Shown here: positions 1 to 9,447 of the stretch, piece by piece
How positions within the stretch are numbered: the first letter of the stretch is position 1
Layout of the letters: each line of letters begins with the position of its first letter
NCBI GenBank assembly: GCA_015063005.1
Contig: SUTF01000010.1
Location: 1 to 46,319 of the forward strand
Length of the DNA stretch: 46,319 nucleotides
Source of the DNA: Methanobrevibacter millerae
Lineage (GTDB): Archaea; Methanobacteriota; Methanobacteria; Methanobacteriales; Methanobacteriaceae
Direction: 5' to 3'
Made by a program: the position numbers and the translations under genes
Notes under the pieces: model-generated
Database searches by the model: none
Seen by the model: the letters and a program-made list of their open reading frames with translations, nothing else
What the model was told of the DNA's origin: nothing

Positions 1-3000
1 ACTCAGAATACTACTACTAAAAACAGTACTGCTAATGTTACTGCTAAATATGATGTGGTATTAAACGTTACAAAAGTAGTTGACAATTCTAGCGTTATTG
101 TTGGCGATAAGGTTATTTTCACAATTACTGTGACTAATACTGGTAAATCTAATGCTACTAATGTTGCTGTTAAAGATGTTTTACCTGATGGTTTAACTTT
201 GGTTGATGGTGATTTAGAGCAAGTGATTCCGTTCTTAGGTGCTGGTGAGTCTTACAACTTCACTGTTACTGCTAGAGCTGATGTTGAAGGTAACTTCACT
301 AATGTGGTTACTGTCAATTGTTATGAAAATAGTACTAACAAATCTGCAGATGCTAGTGTTGAGGCTAAAATCATTGTTGATTTAGATATTATTAAAGTTG
401 TTGACTTTGGTGATACTATTATTGGTGATGAGGTTGTTTTCACTATTGTTGTGGTTAATAATGGTCCTTCTAATGCTACTAATGTTACAATTAAGGATGC
501 TTTCCCTACTGATGGTTTAACTATTCTTGAAGGTGATTTGGATCATGTTGTTCCATTTATAGCTGCTAAAGGTAATTATACATTTACTATTAGGGCTCAA
601 ACAACTAAGTTGGGTGAATTTACTAATGTGGTGACTGTTTACTGTGATGAAAATAGTACTGTTAAGTCTGCTAATGCTACTGTTAGGGTATTCAACACTG
701 ATATTAAGATCAATAAGACTGCTGATGTTCATTCTGTTTTAGTTAATGATTTGGTTAACTTTACTATTGTTATTAGGAACCATGGTTCTGCTGTGGCTAC
801 TAATGTGAATATTAGTGATGTTTTAGAGGATGGTCTTGAGTTTGTTGATGCTAATGGTAGTTATAGTAGGAATGGTCAGAATATTGTTTGGAATGTTGGT
901 CGTTTGGCTAGCGAACAGTCATATTCTGTCTGGGTGCTTGTTAGGGTTACTACTAATGGTACTTTTACTAATGTTGCTTTAGTTAACTGTACTGAAGAGC
1001 CAACTACTCAAGAGGATAATGATTCAGTCACTGCTAAATACGATGTTGTATTAGATGTAACTAAAGTTGTTGATAATGCTAGTGTTATTGTTGGCGATGA
1101 AGTTATTTTCACAATTACTGTGACTAATGTTGGCAAATCTAATGCTACTAATGTTGCTGTTAAAGATGTTTTACCTGCTGGTTTAACTTTGGTTGATGGT
1201 GATTTAGAGCAAGTGATTCCGTTCTTAGGTGCTGGTGAGTCTTACAACTTCACTGTTACTGCTAGAGCTGATGTTGAAGGTAACTTCACTAATGTGGTTA
1301 CTGTCAATTGTTATGAAAATGCTACTAATAAGTCTGCTAATGCTAGTGTTGAAGCTAAAATCATTGTTAATTTAGATATTACTAAAGTTGTTGACTTTGG
1401 TGATACTATTATTGGTGATGAGGTTGTTTTCACTATTGTTGTGATTAATAATGGTCCTTCTAATGCTACTAATGTTACAATTAAGGATGCTTTCCCTACT
1501 GATGGTTTAACCATTCTTGAAGGTGATTTGGATCATGTTGTTCCATTTATAGCTGCTAAAGGTAATTATACATTTACTATTAGGGCTAAAACAACTAAGT
1601 TAGGTAACTTTACTAATGAGGTAACTGTTTACTGTGCTGAGAATAGTACTGTTAAGTCTGCTAATGCTACTGTTAGGGTATTCAACACTGATATTAAGAT
1701 TAATAAGACTGCTGATGTTCATTCTGTTTTAGTTAATGATTTGGTTAACTTTACTATTGTTATTAGGAACCATGGTTCTGCTGTGGCTACTAATGTGAAT
1801 ATTAGTGATGTTTTAGAGGATGGTCTTGAGTTTGTTGATGCTAATGGTAGTTATAGTAGGAATGGTCAGAATATTGTTTGGAATGTTGGTCGTTTGGCTA
1901 GCGAACAGTCATATTCTGTCTGGGTGCTTGTTAGGGTTACTACTAATGGTACTTTTACTAATGTTGCTTTAGTTAACTGTACTGAAGAGCCAACTACTCA
2001 AGAGGATAATGATTCAGTCACTGCTAAATACGATGTTGTTTTGGATATAACAAAAGTCGCTAATGTTGATTCAGTTCTCGTAGGTAATGATGTTATCTTC
2101 ACAATTACTGTAACTAACAATGGTAAATCCAATGCTACTAATGTAACCATTAAGGATGTTTTACCTGAAGGTTTAACTTTAGTTGATGGTGATTTAGAGC
2201 AAGTGATTCCGTTCTTAGGTGCTGGTGAATCTTATAACTTCACTGTAACTGCTAGAACTGTTGCTGGTGGTAATTTCACAAATATTGTATCTGTATACAG
2301 TAATGAAAATACTACTGTAAAATCAGCAAACGATACTGTTGAAGCATACTACATAGTTAATTTAGATGTTATTAAAGTTGCAGATTCAGATGACTATGGA
2401 ATCGGCGATATTGTCACTTTCACTATTGTTGTGATTAATAATGGACCTTCCAATGCTACTAATGTTACTATTAGGGATGTTTTACCTGATGGATTAACTT
2501 TAGTTGAAGGCGAATTAGAACAAGTCATTCCATTCTTAGCTGCAGGTGAATCATATAATTTCACCGTTAAAGCTATGACTACTGGTATTGGTAATTACAC
2601 TAATGTCGTATCTGTATACTGTAATGAAAATACAACTGAAGTTATGGATAATGCTACAATTCCAGTTTACAACCCAGATTTAAAAATCATTAAATCCACT
2701 GACGTATCTTTCGTAATCGTTGGAGGTCTTGTTAACTTCACAATCGTAGTTACAAACCATGGAATTATTGATGCTACTGGTGTTGTAATTAGTGATATCT
2801 TAGATACTACTGCATTTAGCGTTGTTGCATCAAGTGAAAAATACACAACTGATGGAAACAACCTTGTATGGACTGTTGATCGTTTAACTAAAAATGAATC
2901 TTACACTGTTTGGATTGTTGTAAAAACTTTAACTAATGGTACTTTCGTAAATGCGGCTACAGTAAATTGTACTGAAGAAGGTACTATCAAGCAAAGTGAT

Positions 3001-4215
3001 GTGGATGTTCACGTATATCATCCGGATATTTCCGTAATCAAAGTTGCAATTGAAGAAGTTGTATACTCAGGTAACCAAACTACTTTCAGAATAGTTGTTA
3101 CCAATAATGGAGATATGGAACTTACAGGATTATTCATTGATGAGGTTATTCCTGATGGATTAGTTTATGACCACTTCATCGGCACTAATTGGACTAATAA
3201 TGGAACCATGTTCTATTATGGTGGTTCTTTAGCTGTTGGCGAAGATGTAGAATTATTCGTTGTTGTAAATACTACTGTATCAGGTAATTTCACCAACAGA
3301 GTAATTGTAGGTTCTGATAATGTTGACAATCACACTGCTGAAGCTTCAATTAGAGTTTACACTCCAGATTTAGTAGTTCGTGAAATATCTAATGATCCTA
3401 ATGTAATTGTTGGCCAACCTGTTAGCTTTACAGTTATCGTTACTAATGATGGTGATTGTGTCCTTGGAGAAGTATATGTTGATAACATATTCCCTGAAGG
3501 ATTAGTCTACACAGGATTTGTCGGTGCAAATTGGACTAAAGTGGGTAATAGATTTATTTACTCTGCTTCCTTAAATCCAGGTGAATCAATCAGTTACACT
3601 TTATACTTCAATACAACTGCTGGCGGTCAATTCATGCCAAAAGTTATTGCTGGGTCTAACTTAACTAGCAATGCTACTGCAAAAGCTAATTCCAATAACA
3701 CTACTGTTGTTAGTGTTCCGGGTATTTCAGTAATTAAAATTGCTGATAAATCTTCAGTAAAAGTAGGTGAATTAGTAACCTTTACTATTACTGTAAGAAA
3801 TACTGGTGACTGTGCTCTTGGTGACGTATTTGTTGTCGATGAGATTCCAGAAGGATTAGAATTTGTCAGTTTCGATGGTGCAAATTGGACTAAAGTAGGT
3901 AATAAATATGCTTACTCAGGTAGTTTAGCTCAAAATGAAAGTGCAAGCTTCACAATTGTATGTAACGCTACTAAAGCTGCTAATATTACAAACGTTGCTA
4001 TTGCTGGATCAAACATGACAGGTAATGTGAGTGCTAGTGCGGATGTTAGTATTATTGAAGAAATAATTCCAACTCCAACTCCTACACCAGTAACTCTTGA
4101 AGATGAAAAACCTGTTGTTCAAGTTCCGATGGATAGCAAAGCAACCGGTAATCCTATAATCATGTTATTATTGATTATATTTGCTTTAATACCATTAAGA
4201 AGACGTAAGGAATAA
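1..4215 (+). CDS. Adhesin-like DUF11-repeat surface protein, 5'-truncated by the window edge
   Basis: The frame is open from base 1, so the start lies upstream and at least 1404 codons are visible. The visible part is about twelve Ig-like DUF11-type domains of roughly 110 residues. Each opens with a pattern like D-[IV]-x-K-[VI] and then V-G-x-x-V-x-F-T-I-x-V-x-N-x-G, and is rich in N-x-S/T sequons. The first nine domains are arranged as three super-units of three domains (990 bp each); the last three domains are more diverged. The tail has a Pro-Thr linker (PTPTPTP), a hydrophobic segment and a basic end (RRRKE), as expected for a C-terminal membrane anchor with the repeats outside the cell. 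Family knowledge: such proteins are abundant in gut Methanobrevibacter and are assumed to bind surfaces or partner cells. The ligand is unknown. Confidence 0.9.
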   Translation, partial: TQNTTTKNSTANVTAKYDVVLNVTKVVDNSSVIVGDKVIFTITVTNTGKSNATNVAVKDVLPDGLTLVDGDLEQVIPFLGAGESYNFTVTARADVEGNFTNVVTVNCYENSTNKSADASVEAKIIVDLDIIKVVDFGDTIIGDEVVFTIVVVNNGPSNATNVTIKDAFPTDGLTILEGDLDHVVPFIAAKGNYTFTIRAQTTKLGEFTNVVTVYCDENSTVKSANATVRVFNTDIKINKTADVHSVLVNDLVNFTIVIRNHGSAVATNVNISDVLEDGLEFVDANGSYSRNGQNIVWNVGRLASEQSYSVWVLVRVTTNGTFTNVALVNCTEEPTTQEDNDSVTAKYDVVLDVTKVVDNASVIVGDEVIFTITVTNVGKSNATNVAVKDVLPAGLTLVDGDLEQVIPFLGAGESYNFTVTARADVEGNFTNVVTVNCYENATNKSANASVEAKIIVNLDITKVVDFGDTIIGDEVVFTIVVINNGPSNATNVTIKDAFPTDGLTILEGDLDHVVPFIAAKGNYTFTIRAKTTKLGNFTNEVTVYCAENSTVKSANATVRVFNTDIKINKTADVHSVLVNDLVNFTIVIRNHGSAVATNVNISDVLEDGLEFVDANGSYSRNGQNIVWNVGRLASEQSYSVWVLVRVTTNGTFTNVALVNCTEEPTTQEDNDSVTAKYDVVLDITKVANVDSVLVGNDVIFTITVTNNGKSNATNVTIKDVLPEGLTLVDGDLEQVIPFLGAGESYNFTVTARTVAGGNFTNIVSVYSNENTTVKSANDTVEAYYIVNLDVIKVADSDDYGIGDIVTFTIVVINNGPSNATNVTIRDVLPDGLTLVEGELEQVIPFLAAGESYNFTVKAMTTGIGNYTNVVSVYCNENTTEVMDNATIPVYNPDLKIIKSTDVSFVIVGGLVNFTIVVTNHGIIDATGVVISDILDTTAFSVVASSEKYTTDGNNLVWTVDRLTKNESYTVWIVVKTLTNGTFVNAATVNCTEEGTIKQSDVDVHVYHPDISVIKVAIEEVVYSGNQTTFRIVVTNNGDMELTGLFIDEVIPDGLVYDHFIGTNWTNNGTMFYYGGSLAVGEDVELFVVVNTTVSGNFTNRVIVGSDNVDNHTAEASIRVYTPDLVVREISNDPNVIVGQPVSFTVIVTNDGDCVLGEVYVDNIFPEGLVYTGFVGANWTKVGNRFIYSASLNPGESISYTLYFNTTAGGQFMPKVIAGSNLTSNATAKANSNNTTVVSVPGISVIKIADKSSVKVGELVTFTITVRNTGDCALGDVFVVDEIPEGLEFVSFDGANWTKVGNKYAYSGSLAQNESASFTIVCNATKAANITNVAIAGSNMTGNVSASADVSIIEEIIPTPTPTPVTLEDEKPVVQVPMDSKATGNPIIMLLLIIFALIPLRRRKE
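49..2028 (+). repeat. Two near-identical 990-bp tandem units inside the adhesin gene
   Basis: Bases 49-1038 and 1039-2028 align at a constant offset of 990 bp (330 codons, three DUF11 domains). By eye, 712-1035 and 1702-2025 are identical, and other parts differ only at scattered bases. A third, clearly diverged unit follows from 2029 to about 3018. The length is a multiple of three, so gain or loss of a unit keeps the frame. Confidence 0.9.
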
Positions 4216-4231
4216 AATTTAAACACACGAT

Positions 4232-4262
4232 GGAGGGTTTTTTCATCCCCCTCCTTTTTTTT
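4232..4262 (+). terminator. Hairpin plus T-tract terminator after the adhesin gene
   Basis: GGAGGG (4232-4237) can pair with CCCTCC (4249-4254) across an 11-base loop. Eight T residues follow at once (4255-4262). It starts 17 bases after the stop codon. Confidence 0.75.
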
Positions 4263-4551
4263 ACTTTTTTTCACAAACCATAAAATTGGACTTTTTTTAG
4301 AATTTGTTTTGAATGATGTAGATACACTATTTTTATTTCAATGATTTTTACATTATGTATTTGCAATTAAATATTTTCATTTATTATTTGCATTGATATT
4401 TTTTTTCTATTAAAATAATTAAAGCTAAAATTAATTTAAAGCATACTTATTTTCATCCCGTAAGTTGTATTGCTTCAACTAATTAAATTAATATATATTA
4501 GAAAAAACATAATATTTTACAATAATTTTTAATATATACGGGGTAATAAAA
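4263..4551 (+). promoter_or_regulatory. AT-rich intergenic region with the glmU promoter
   Basis: No open frame of note is seen here. A TATA-like run (AATATATATT, about 4490-4500) would place transcription start near 4525. GGGGT at 4540-4544 lies about seven bases before the TTG start of the next gene. A second TATA-like run at about 4531-4537 is too close to the start codon to be the main promoter. Confidence 0.45.
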
Positions 4552-5838
4552 TTGAAAGCAATAATTTTAAGTGCTGGTGAAGGTTCAAGAATGAGGCCAT
4601 TAACACTTACAAAGCCTAAAACCATGTTGCCAGTTGCAGGTAAACCAATAATTCAATATAATATTGAAGCTTTAAAAAACAATGGCATAAAAGATATTTT
4701 ATTAATCGTTAGATATAAGGAAGAAATTGTGAAGGATTATTTTGGAGACGGTTCTGAATTCGGAGTTAACATTACTTATAAAACTCAAAAGGATTTCCTT
4801 GGAACAGCCAATGCTATTTCATATGGTGAAGATTTCATTCAAGACAGCTTGCTTGTTTTAAATGGAGATATAATTCTTGATGATGAGATAATTCATGAAA
4901 TCATAAAAAAATACGATGACTTAAAGCCTGATACGTTAATGGTTTTGACTGAAGTGGTAGATCCTTCCGCATTTGGTGTTGTGGAAATAGAAGATGGAAA
5001 CATCAAAAACATTATTGAAAAACCTAAAAGAGAAGAAGCTCCTAGTAACCTGGTAAATACGGGTATTTATGTCTTTAACAAAGATATCTTTGAAAAAATT
5101 GAAAAGACTGAAATATCAGAAAGAGGAGAATATGAAATTACTGATTCCGTAAGCATGCAGATTGAAGAAGGCAAAAAGGTCATTGGCCACAAGACGGATA
5201 AGGATTGGATTGATGTTGGAAGGCCATGGGAACTTATTGAAGTTAATGAAGAATTAATCGGTAATTTGAAAACCCAAATCAAAGGTAAGGTAGAAAATGG
5301 AGCCCATATTCATGGGGAAGTTTATTTGGGTGAAGGAAGTGTCATTAAAGCGGGAGTCTACATCGAAGGTAATGTATATATTGGTAAGAACTGTGATGTA
5401 GGTCCTAACTGTTATATTCGTGGTAATACTTACTTTGGTGATAATGTCCATGTTGGAAATGCAGTTGAAATTAAAAACTCAATCATCATGGAAAATACTA
5501 ATGTAAGTCATTTAAGTTATGTTGGGGACTCTGTAATAGGTTCTAATTGTAATATTGCAGCAGGAACTAACATTGCTAATTTACGTTTTGATAATGCAAA
5601 CATTAAAACAAAAATCAAGGATTCAATGGAAGACAGTGGAAGACGTAAGCTTGGAGCCATTATTGGTGATTCTGTAAAGACAGGTATCAATTCAAGTTTC
5701 TCTCCTGGTGTTAAGGTGGGATCAAACTCCACAATCGGATCCAATGTTTTATTGTATGAGGACTTGCCTTCTGATACAAGAGTATTATTAAAACAAAATC
5801 ATATTATTCAAGATAAGAATAAAGAAGATAAAAACTAA
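4552..5838 (+). CDS. glmU: Bifunctional sugar-1-phosphate nucleotidylyltransferase/acetyltransferase (GlmU-like)
   Basis: This is predicted to make UDP-N-acetylglucosamine: an acetyltransferase step on glucosamine-1-phosphate and a uridylyltransferase step. The N-terminal half has the nucleotidyltransferase signature at residues 6-27 (LSAGEGSRMRPLT, then KPKTMLP) and a metal-binding NGD at 104-106. From about residue 245 to the end, hexapeptide repeats form a left-handed beta-helix. The 428-residue length fits archaeal GlmU-like proteins. The start is TTG at 4552, supported by GGGGT upstream and by the MKAIILSAGEG N-terminus. The gene leads a plus-strand cluster with a second hexapeptide-repeat protein 13 bases downstream. 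UDP-GlcNAc would feed pseudomurein and protein glycosylation. Substrate choice (glucose-1-phosphate or other sugars) cannot be read from sequence alone. Confidence 0.85.
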   Translation: MKAIILSAGEGSRMRPLTLTKPKTMLPVAGKPIIQYNIEALKNNGIKDILLIVRYKEEIVKDYFGDGSEFGVNITYKTQKDFLGTANAISYGEDFIQDSLLVLNGDIILDDEIIHEIIKKYDDLKPDTLMVLTEVVDPSAFGVVEIEDGNIKNIIEKPKREEAPSNLVNTGIYVFNKDIFEKIEKTEISERGEYEITDSVSMQIEEGKKVIGHKTDKDWIDVGRPWELIEVNEELIGNLKTQIKGKVENGAHIHGEVYLGEGSVIKAGVYIEGNVYIGKNCDVGPNCYIRGNTYFGDNVHVGNAVEIKNSIIMENTNVSHLSYVGDSVIGSNCNIAAGTNIANLRFDNANIKTKIKDSMEDSGRRKLGAIIGDSVKTGINSSFSPGVKVGSNSTIGSNVLLYEDLPSDTRVLLKQNHIIQDKNKEDKN

Positions 5839-5851
5839 AACTAGTGATATT

Positions 5852-6334
5852 ATGGAAAATAAAAAAGACTCTATTGTAATATGCCCTGGTGCTCAAGTAA
5901 TTGGCGATGTTGAACTTGGAGAAAACGTTTCAATTTGGCATGGTGCCGTCCTGAGAGGAGATGTCTCATCCATAAAAATTGGAGACAATTCAAACGTTCA
6001 AGACAATTGTGTTGTCCACTGTTCCAAAGGATTTCCTGTTGTAATAAAAGAAAATGTTTCAGTTGGTCACGGAGCAGTTATTCACGGATGCACACTTGAA
6101 GACAATGTATTGATTGGGATGAATGCAACAGTTTTAAATGGTGCCAAAATAGGTAAGAATTCTATTGTAGGTGCTGGCGCTGTTGTAAGTGAAGGTAAGG
6201 AATTCCCGGAAAACAGTTTGATTTTAGGCGTTCCCGCCAAATTAATTAAGGAAGTAACTCCAGAACAAATTCAACATATCCAAGATAATGCTGATAATTA
6301 TGTAAAACTGTCTAAACAGTATAAGGAAGATTAA
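5852..6334 (+). CDS. Gamma-class carbonic anhydrase family protein
   Basis: This 160-residue left-handed beta-helix protein belongs to the gamma carbonic anhydrase family, which hydrates CO2 with a metal held by three histidines at a trimer interface. The ligands appear as His56 (VVHC), His73 and His78 (GHGAVIH). Arg35, Asp37 and Gln50 match the conserved R-D-Q set of the family. The loop between the first and second histidine is short, as in the CamH-like branch, so the acidic loop of Methanosarcina Cam is missing. It lies between glmU and hisC with gaps of 13 and 3 bases, suggesting one transcript. Activity is inferred: several family members have no proven carbonic anhydrase activity, and some related hexapeptide proteins are acyltransferases. 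Confidence 0.85.
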   Translation: MENKKDSIVICPGAQVIGDVELGENVSIWHGAVLRGDVSSIKIGDNSNVQDNCVVHCSKGFPVVIKENVSVGHGAVIHGCTLEDNVLIGMNATVLNGAKIGKNSIVGAGAVVSEGKEFPENSLILGVPAKLIKEVTPEQIQHIQDNADNYVKLSKQYKED

Positions 6335-6337
6335 ATT

Positions 6338-7438
6338 ATGAAACCGAGACAAATTGTTAGTGATATGGACTCATATGTCCCTGGAAGATCACAGGATGAA
6401 ATTGCTGCCGAATTTGGATTAAAAAAAGAGGATATCATTAAGTTAGGATCCAATGAAAATCCGTGGGGTCCTTCTCCAAAAGCCATTAAGGCCATTGCGG
6501 AAGAATCAAAAAACATTAACAGATACCCTGAATCCCAGCTTAAGGATTTGGTTCATCTTGCGGCACAATATTCTGATGTTAAAGATTCTCAAGTGATTAT
6601 TGGTGGGGATGGAGCAGATGAAATCATTGATGTTTTAGCTAAAACCTTCATCGAACCGGATGATGAATTCATAGTTCCTTTGCCATCTTACATGTATTAT
6701 GAATATTTGTTGAAGCAATATGGCGCAAATCCTGTCTATGCCCGATGGGATTTGGATAAAAATGTTTTGGATGTTGAATCAATATTTGATAAGATCAACC
6801 CTAAAACCAAAATGATATTCTTATGCAGTCCGAATAATCCTTCAGGAACCTTAATTGATAGGGCAGACCTAATTAGGATAGCCAGTGAAAATCCAGATAT
6901 TCTAATAGTTATTGATGAAGCATATTTTGAATATTCTGAAGTCACAAACAAGGATTTAATCAATGAATATGACAATATTTTTATCATCAGAACAATGTCT
7001 AAAGTTTTAGGTCTTGCAGGTATGAGAATTGGTTATGGTCTTGCATGTGAAGAAATCATAGAATATATGCACAGAATCAAACCAGTATTTTCCCTAACAA
7101 GATTGTCTTATGTTGCGGCAGTAAATACCTTTGAAGATAAGGAATTCATTGAACGGTCAATTAAAGATGGAATTGAAAGCAGAGACTATCTGATTGATGA
7201 ATTATCTAAAATAGATTGTCTTAATGTATTCCCGTCAAAATCTAATTTTATTTTAATTGGAGTTAAAGATACTGGGTATACTGCGGCTGAAATTACTCGC
7301 GAATTCATGAAAAGAGGTATTATTGTAAGAGACTGTACTTCGTTTAAGGGATTGGATGAATATTGGATAAGGATTAGTATCTGTACAATGGAAGAAAATA
7401 AAAAATTCATTGATATTGTTCATGAGGTAGTTGATTAA
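6338..7438 (+). CDS. hisC: Histidinol-phosphate aminotransferase
   Basis: A fold-type I PLP enzyme of 366 residues that transaminates imidazole-acetol phosphate with glutamate in histidine synthesis. Visible motifs are SPNNPSG at 164-170, DEAY at 193-196 and the Schiff-base lysine Lys222 in [17 protein letters not shown]. The N-terminus with [12 protein letters not shown] (residues 36-47) is typical of HisC. The ATG is three bases after the carbonic anhydrase stop, and the stop codon overlaps the next ATG by one base (TAATG), so translation is probably coupled. No other his genes are nearby, so the pathway is dispersed. The related threonine-phosphate decarboxylase CobD is the main alternative, but the motif pattern and length favour HisC. 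Confidence 0.88.
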   Translation: MKPRQIVSDMDSYVPGRSQDEIAAEFGLKKEDIIKLGSNENPWGPSPKAIKAIAEESKNINRYPESQLKDLVHLAAQYSDVKDSQVIIGGDGADEIIDVLAKTFIEPDDEFIVPLPSYMYYEYLLKQYGANPVYARWDLDKNVLDVESIFDKINPKTKMIFLCSPNNPSGTLIDRADLIRIASENPDILIVIDEAYFEYSEVTNKDLINEYDNIFIIRTMSKVLGLAGMRIGYGLACEEIIEYMHRIKPVFSLTRLSYVAAVNTFEDKEFIERSIKDGIESRDYLIDELSKIDCLNVFPSKSNFILIGVKDTGYTAAEITREFMKRGIIVRDCTSFKGLDEYWIRISICTMEENKKFIDIVHEVVD

Positions 7439-8148
7439 TGTACATTGGTGGAACTTTAATATCATCTGTAGAATTTCATGGAAATATGTCATTGGTTATT
7501 TTCATGTCACAATGTCCTTTGGCATGCAGATATTGCCATAATGTGGAACTATTGGAAGATAATACAGAAAAAAGCTTTGAAGAGATCAAATCAGAAATAG
7601 ACAATGCTGCAGATTTTATTGATGCGGTTGTGTTGTCCGGCGGCGAACCATTAATGCAATTGGATGCATTGATTGAATTGTTTAGCTATATCAAAAGCAT
7701 CGGCCTTAAAACAAAACTGGATACAAGCGGCATTTATCCGGATAAAATTGAAAAACTATTGGAATTGGGGTTGTTGGATTTCGTATCTTTGGACATCAAG
7801 GCTCCATTTGAAAAATATAGGAAAGTCACCGGTGCCAATGTGGGCTCTAATGTTAAAAAGTCCATGAATCTATTGAATAATGATTCCAATGTTCATTTGG
7901 AACTCCGGACAACGTATGTTCCTACATTGCACACAAAAAAGGATATTTTCAATCTTGTCAATGATATTGAAGGTGATATCTATACTCTTCAGCAATTCAG
8001 AAATAAGAATGTTTTGGATCCTGCTTTGGAAGAAGTTGAAGTCCCGAATCCTCACGATTTGCGCAAGCTTGCTGAAAATGTAAAGCCAGTATTCAATGGA
8101 ATCGTCAAGGTTAAGACTGCGGAATTTGGAGAACAGATTATCGAATAA
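7438..8148 (+). CDS. Radical SAM protein, anaerobic ribonucleotide reductase activase-like (NrdG2 type)
   Basis: A 236-residue radical SAM enzyme. The cluster-binding CxxxCxxC is Cys26, Cys30 and Cys33 (CPLACRYC), and the SAM-binding SGGEP lies near residues 67-71. Family knowledge: proteins of this type are named anaerobic ribonucleoside-triphosphate reductase activating proteins, which install a glycyl radical on NrdD. No nrdD is in the window, so the partner is not shown and activation of another glycyl-radical enzyme remains possible. The ATG shares one base with the hisC stop codon (TAATG). Confidence 0.8.
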   Translation: MYIGGTLISSVEFHGNMSLVIFMSQCPLACRYCHNVELLEDNTEKSFEEIKSEIDNAADFIDAVVLSGGEPLMQLDALIELFSYIKSIGLKTKLDTSGIYPDKIEKLLELGLLDFVSLDIKAPFEKYRKVTGANVGSNVKKSMNLLNNDSNVHLELRTTYVPTLHTKKDIFNLVNDIEGDIYTLQQFRNKNVLDPALEEVEVPNPHDLRKLAENVKPVFNGIVKVKTAEFGEQIIE

Positions 8149-8166
8149 AGTAAAAGGAATGTCAAA

Positions 8167-9303
8167 ATGCCAATTTTATCATTTTCTAGTAACGACATTG
8201 ATGTCATTACGGGTAAAAAAAGAAGAACTATCCGTAAGCTTTGGAAAAATCCTTTAAAGGAAGGTGACAGATTATATTGTTATTGGAATTTGGTTTCAAA
8301 AGAAAAGATGAAAATCTTTGAGGCTGTTGTCACTGGTGTTGAAGACATTTCATTTGGGGATATCATTGATAATGATGAAATTGCACGTGAGGAAGGATTT
8401 AAAGACTCCAAAGATATGTTAAGGGAATTTAAAAAAATGTATGGTGGTCGTGTTGACCCTTCTGATGAATTCCAGATTATTTATTTTGAAAAATTGGACA
8501 TTGATGATTGGAAAGGAGATAAAATCGATGAAAAGTCTATGATTACAAAGCGTGCAGATATTCTTTTTGACAGCGGTAAATTTGACAAGTCTACAATGTG
8601 TTATGATGCAGCTTTAAGAATTGATCCGAATGATGTTTATCTTTTAAATAAACAGGGGGATAATCTTTCAAGACTCGGACAGTTCGATGAAGCAATTAAA
8701 TGTTATGATAAGGCATTATCTGTTGAGCCCGATAATGAGTATATCCTAAACAATAAGGCAATTGCTCTTTTAAATGCAGGGGACTTGGACGGTGCACTAA
8801 AGGCAAGTACTATTGCATATAATTACTCTCCTAACAGCCCTATTGTTTTATATTGGAGAGGATTTATTTTAGAAGTTTTGGGCGAATATGAAAAGGCTTT
8901 AAAAGTTTATGATAAACTTATTGTAATTGACAGCGAAAATCCTGAAGTATGGAACTCAAGAGGAAATCTCCTGACTGATATGGGTCGCCTGGAGGAAGCT
9001 ATTGAATCTTTCGATAAGGCGGTTGAAGTCTGTTTGGATGACTCTGAAATGGATGCTGAAGCTATTAATAGGATGGGTAATGCTTATATTGACTTGGGTA
9101 AATTGGATGAGGCATTGGAATGTTTCAATACAGCTATTTCATTAGAAAAGTATAATGTAGATTTCTTGTTAAATAAAGGTGTTGTTTTAATGGAATTGGG
9201 CAAATTTGAAGAGGCTGTTGAAAGTTTCAATCGGGTTTTGCTTAGAAATCCCGACAATGAAGATGCATTTTTCTTAAAAGAAGAGTGTCTTGATAACTTA
9301 TAA
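8167..9303 (+). CDS. ASCH-domain protein with C-terminal TPR array
   Basis: A 378-residue protein with two parts. Residues 1 to about 115 look like an ASCH domain (PUA-related, RNA-binding fold): FSSNDIDVITGKKRRTIRK, then a GDRLYCYW strand, a conserved-looking loop and a late IIYFEKLD strand. From about residue 125 to the end there are about seven tetratricopeptide repeats with the usual pattern (for example LNKQGDNLSRLGQFDEAIKCYDKAL). TPRs bind partner proteins, so this may link an RNA or nucleotide ligand to a protein complex. It follows the radical SAM gene by 18 bases. No function is known to me for this combination. The TPR call is firm; the ASCH call is moderate and rests on the motif pattern. 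Confidence 0.75.
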   Translation: MPILSFSSNDIDVITGKKRRTIRKLWKNPLKEGDRLYCYWNLVSKEKMKIFEAVVTGVEDISFGDIIDNDEIAREEGFKDSKDMLREFKKMYGGRVDPSDEFQIIYFEKLDIDDWKGDKIDEKSMITKRADILFDSGKFDKSTMCYDAALRIDPNDVYLLNKQGDNLSRLGQFDEAIKCYDKALSVEPDNEYILNNKAIALLNAGDLDGALKASTIAYNYSPNSPIVLYWRGFILEVLGEYEKALKVYDKLIVIDSENPEVWNSRGNLLTDMGRLEEAIESFDKAVEVCLDDSEMDAEAINRMGNAYIDLGKLDEALECFNTAISLEKYNVDFLLNKGVVLMELGKFEEAVESFNRVLLRNPDNEDAFFLKEECLDNL

Positions 9304-9426
9304 TCTACATGATGATGTTTGATTAGCTATTTCTATTTTATTACTTTTATTATTTTAAAAAAAGAGTTTATAATTTTATTGTTAAATAAATAAAGTTTAT
9401 TTTAATTGATCGAAAAAGTAAATATA

Positions 9427-9447
9427 TTGAAGCAAATGTTGCTTCAA
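9427..9447 (-). terminator. Perfect 9-bp hairpin directly after the glmM stop codon
   Basis: TTGAAGCAA (9427-9435) and TTGCTTCAA (9439-9447) form a perfect inverted repeat with a three-base loop, touching the glmM stop codon at 9448-9450. On the minus strand it is followed by T-rich sequence. It lies between convergent genes and may serve both. Confidence 0.6.

Noticed and set aside
1..4215. The repetitive adhesin DNA as a CRISPR or satellite array
   Set aside because: The repeats are in frame, 990 bp long and encode well-formed DUF11 domains.
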